24,184 nt of DNA from JBKQHQ01 sp052148715. GTDB lineage: Bacteria; Pseudomonadota; Alphaproteobacteria; Rhizobiales; Xanthobacteraceae. The stretch lies in contig JBKQHQ010000159.1 in assembly GCA_052148715.1 (NCBI GenBank), positions 1-24,184 of the forward strand. The letters are read 5' to 3'. Of the stretch, positions 23,785-24,184 are shown piece by piece; within the stretch, counting starts at the first letter, position 1; every line of letters starts with the position of its first letter. The notes beneath the pieces were generated by a model that saw only the letters and a list, made by a program, of their open reading frames with translations, was not told the origin of the DNA and did no database searches. The position numbers and the translations under genes were made by a program.

Positions 23785-24013
23785 GCCGTTGGGGCGATCT
23801 GTTTGGCAAGCGTCACGTGGCGAGCGGCGCCGAAGCCGGCACCCTAGCCAGTGGTGCCACAGCCGGTGGGACGACTGGTAAGAAGCCTAACCGGTAAACC
23901 GAAGCCAAGGCCAGCGGCACCGATCGCGGCACCGTCGAGCGGATGGACGCCCGTCTATTAAAAAGAGTTTAGCTTTCTAAATGTAATTTTAATGGTGTCG
24001 CGAACGCAGATTC

Positions 24014-24042
24014 CTATCTCTCCTGTGTGGTTCAGGAGATAG
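24014..24042. repeat. Stem-loop in the AT-rich region before the last gene
   Basis: CTATCT-CT-CCTG and CAGGAGATAG pair over ten positions with a two-base bulge around a seven-base loop. It lies about 70 bases before the start of the next gene and behind an AT-rich stretch (23956-24000) that could hold its promoter. No T-run follows. It could be a leader structure or an operator. Confidence 0.35.
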
Positions 24043-24110
24043 CTTCCAGACCACGAAATGCGACCGGAGCCCAGGAAGGCTTCGAGCATCAACCAAATAG
24101 GAGAAGTGAT

Positions 24111-24184
24111 TTGAAAAAGTTTCTAACCATCGCGGCCGTGCTGACCGCCGTCGCGACACCGGCTCTCGCTCAGACCTCGACCGA
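24111..24184 (+). CDS. Start of an exported protein (runs off the right edge)
   Basis: Twenty-four codons are visible: MKKFLTIAAVLTAVATPALA followed by QTST. This is a clear Sec signal peptide with an ALA-Q cleavage site. The start is TTG at 24111, chosen because AGGAGA (24099-24104) lies six bases upstream and no ATG is near. Short Bradyrhizobium exported proteins often begin like this. Nothing can be said about the mature protein. Confidence 0.7.
   Translation, partial: MKKFLTIAAVLTAVATPALAQTST

Larger units (their letters stand above)
15999..24184. mobile_element. tRNA-integrated mobile element, left part (right end outside window)
   Basis: A tyrosine integrase abuts a tRNA gene. Behind it lie an excisionase-like gene, unknown genes, a DUF3102 protein, a primase-polymerase, gene relics, an AT-rich exported protein and an HNH nuclease. 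GC content falls visibly in several parts (around 19400-20200 and 21800-22700). No structural phage or conjugation gene is seen. This suggests a small integrative element with its own replication primase, possibly satellite-like or mobilisable, with decayed parts. The right limit is unknown and may be shortly or far beyond the window. The partial gene at 24111 could already be chromosomal. Confidence 0.75.

Noticed and set aside
23709..23897. 62-codon Gly/Ala-rich plus frame
   Set aside because: The ribosome site spacing is wrong for either ATG, there is no family, and the composition is low-complexity.
15999..24184. A second copy of the tRNA 3' end (attR) inside the window
   Set aside because: I looked by eye for GGTTCGAGTCCT and CGGGCCCACCA to the right of the integrase and found none. 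A computed search allowing mismatches would settle it.

Overview
The window comes from a high-GC alphaproteobacterium, most likely order Hyphomicrobiales (Rhizobiales), Bradyrhizobium/Xanthobacteraceae-like. The assignment rests on recalled family resemblance: the gene order carA | yqeY - dnaG - rpoD, a long alphaproteobacterial-type RpoD, a DnaG without zinc-ribbon cysteines, and a Bradyrhizobium-type integrase/excisionase pair. No similarity search was run.

Bases 1-9360 are conserved core. On the minus strand lie carA, a YjlB-like cupin, a SAM methyltransferase and the 5' part of carB. A clear intrinsic terminator sits only 25 bases before the carB start. Divergently on the plus strand come a GatB/YqeY-domain protein, a LysE/RhtB exporter, DNA primase (dnaG) and the primary sigma factor (rpoD). 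This is an alphaproteobacterial version of the macromolecular-synthesis cluster. Bases 9360-15980 are a mixed zone: a DUF4160/DUF2442 pair whose first gene is broken by an in-frame TAG, a secreted staphylococcal-nuclease-like protein, a PilZ protein, a lytic transglycosylase, and a group resembling aromatic-acid metabolism (a gamma-resorcylate-decarboxylase-like amidohydrolase, a 4,5-dihydroxyphthalate-decarboxylase/PBP2-like protein and a small cupin). Between these are an AT-richer patch with a direct repeat and an orphan zinc-ribbon protein.

At 15981-16056 is a CAU-anticodon tRNA, probably tRNA-Ile2. From there to the right edge the DNA looks like an integrated mobile element that runs out of the window. 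A tyrosine recombinase is read toward the tRNA, and its last 18 codons and stop lie inside the tRNA gene. An excisionase-like gene overlaps the integrase start by 223 bases. Behind these come an unknown basic protein, a DUF3102 protein, an unknown 96-residue protein, a compact primase-polymerase (PrimPol-PriCT), coding relics, an AT-rich exported coiled-coil protein of unknown function, an HNH nuclease and a possible 33-residue membrane peptide. No capsid, terminase, portal or conjugation gene is visible. The visible part therefore resembles a small replicating integrative element or phage-satellite-like island more than a full prophage. Its far attachment site is not in the window.

The best candidates for something undescribed are the cargo and replication modules of this element, the carB leader terminator, and the nonsense-interrupted DUF4160 gene with its start codon inside a hairpin.
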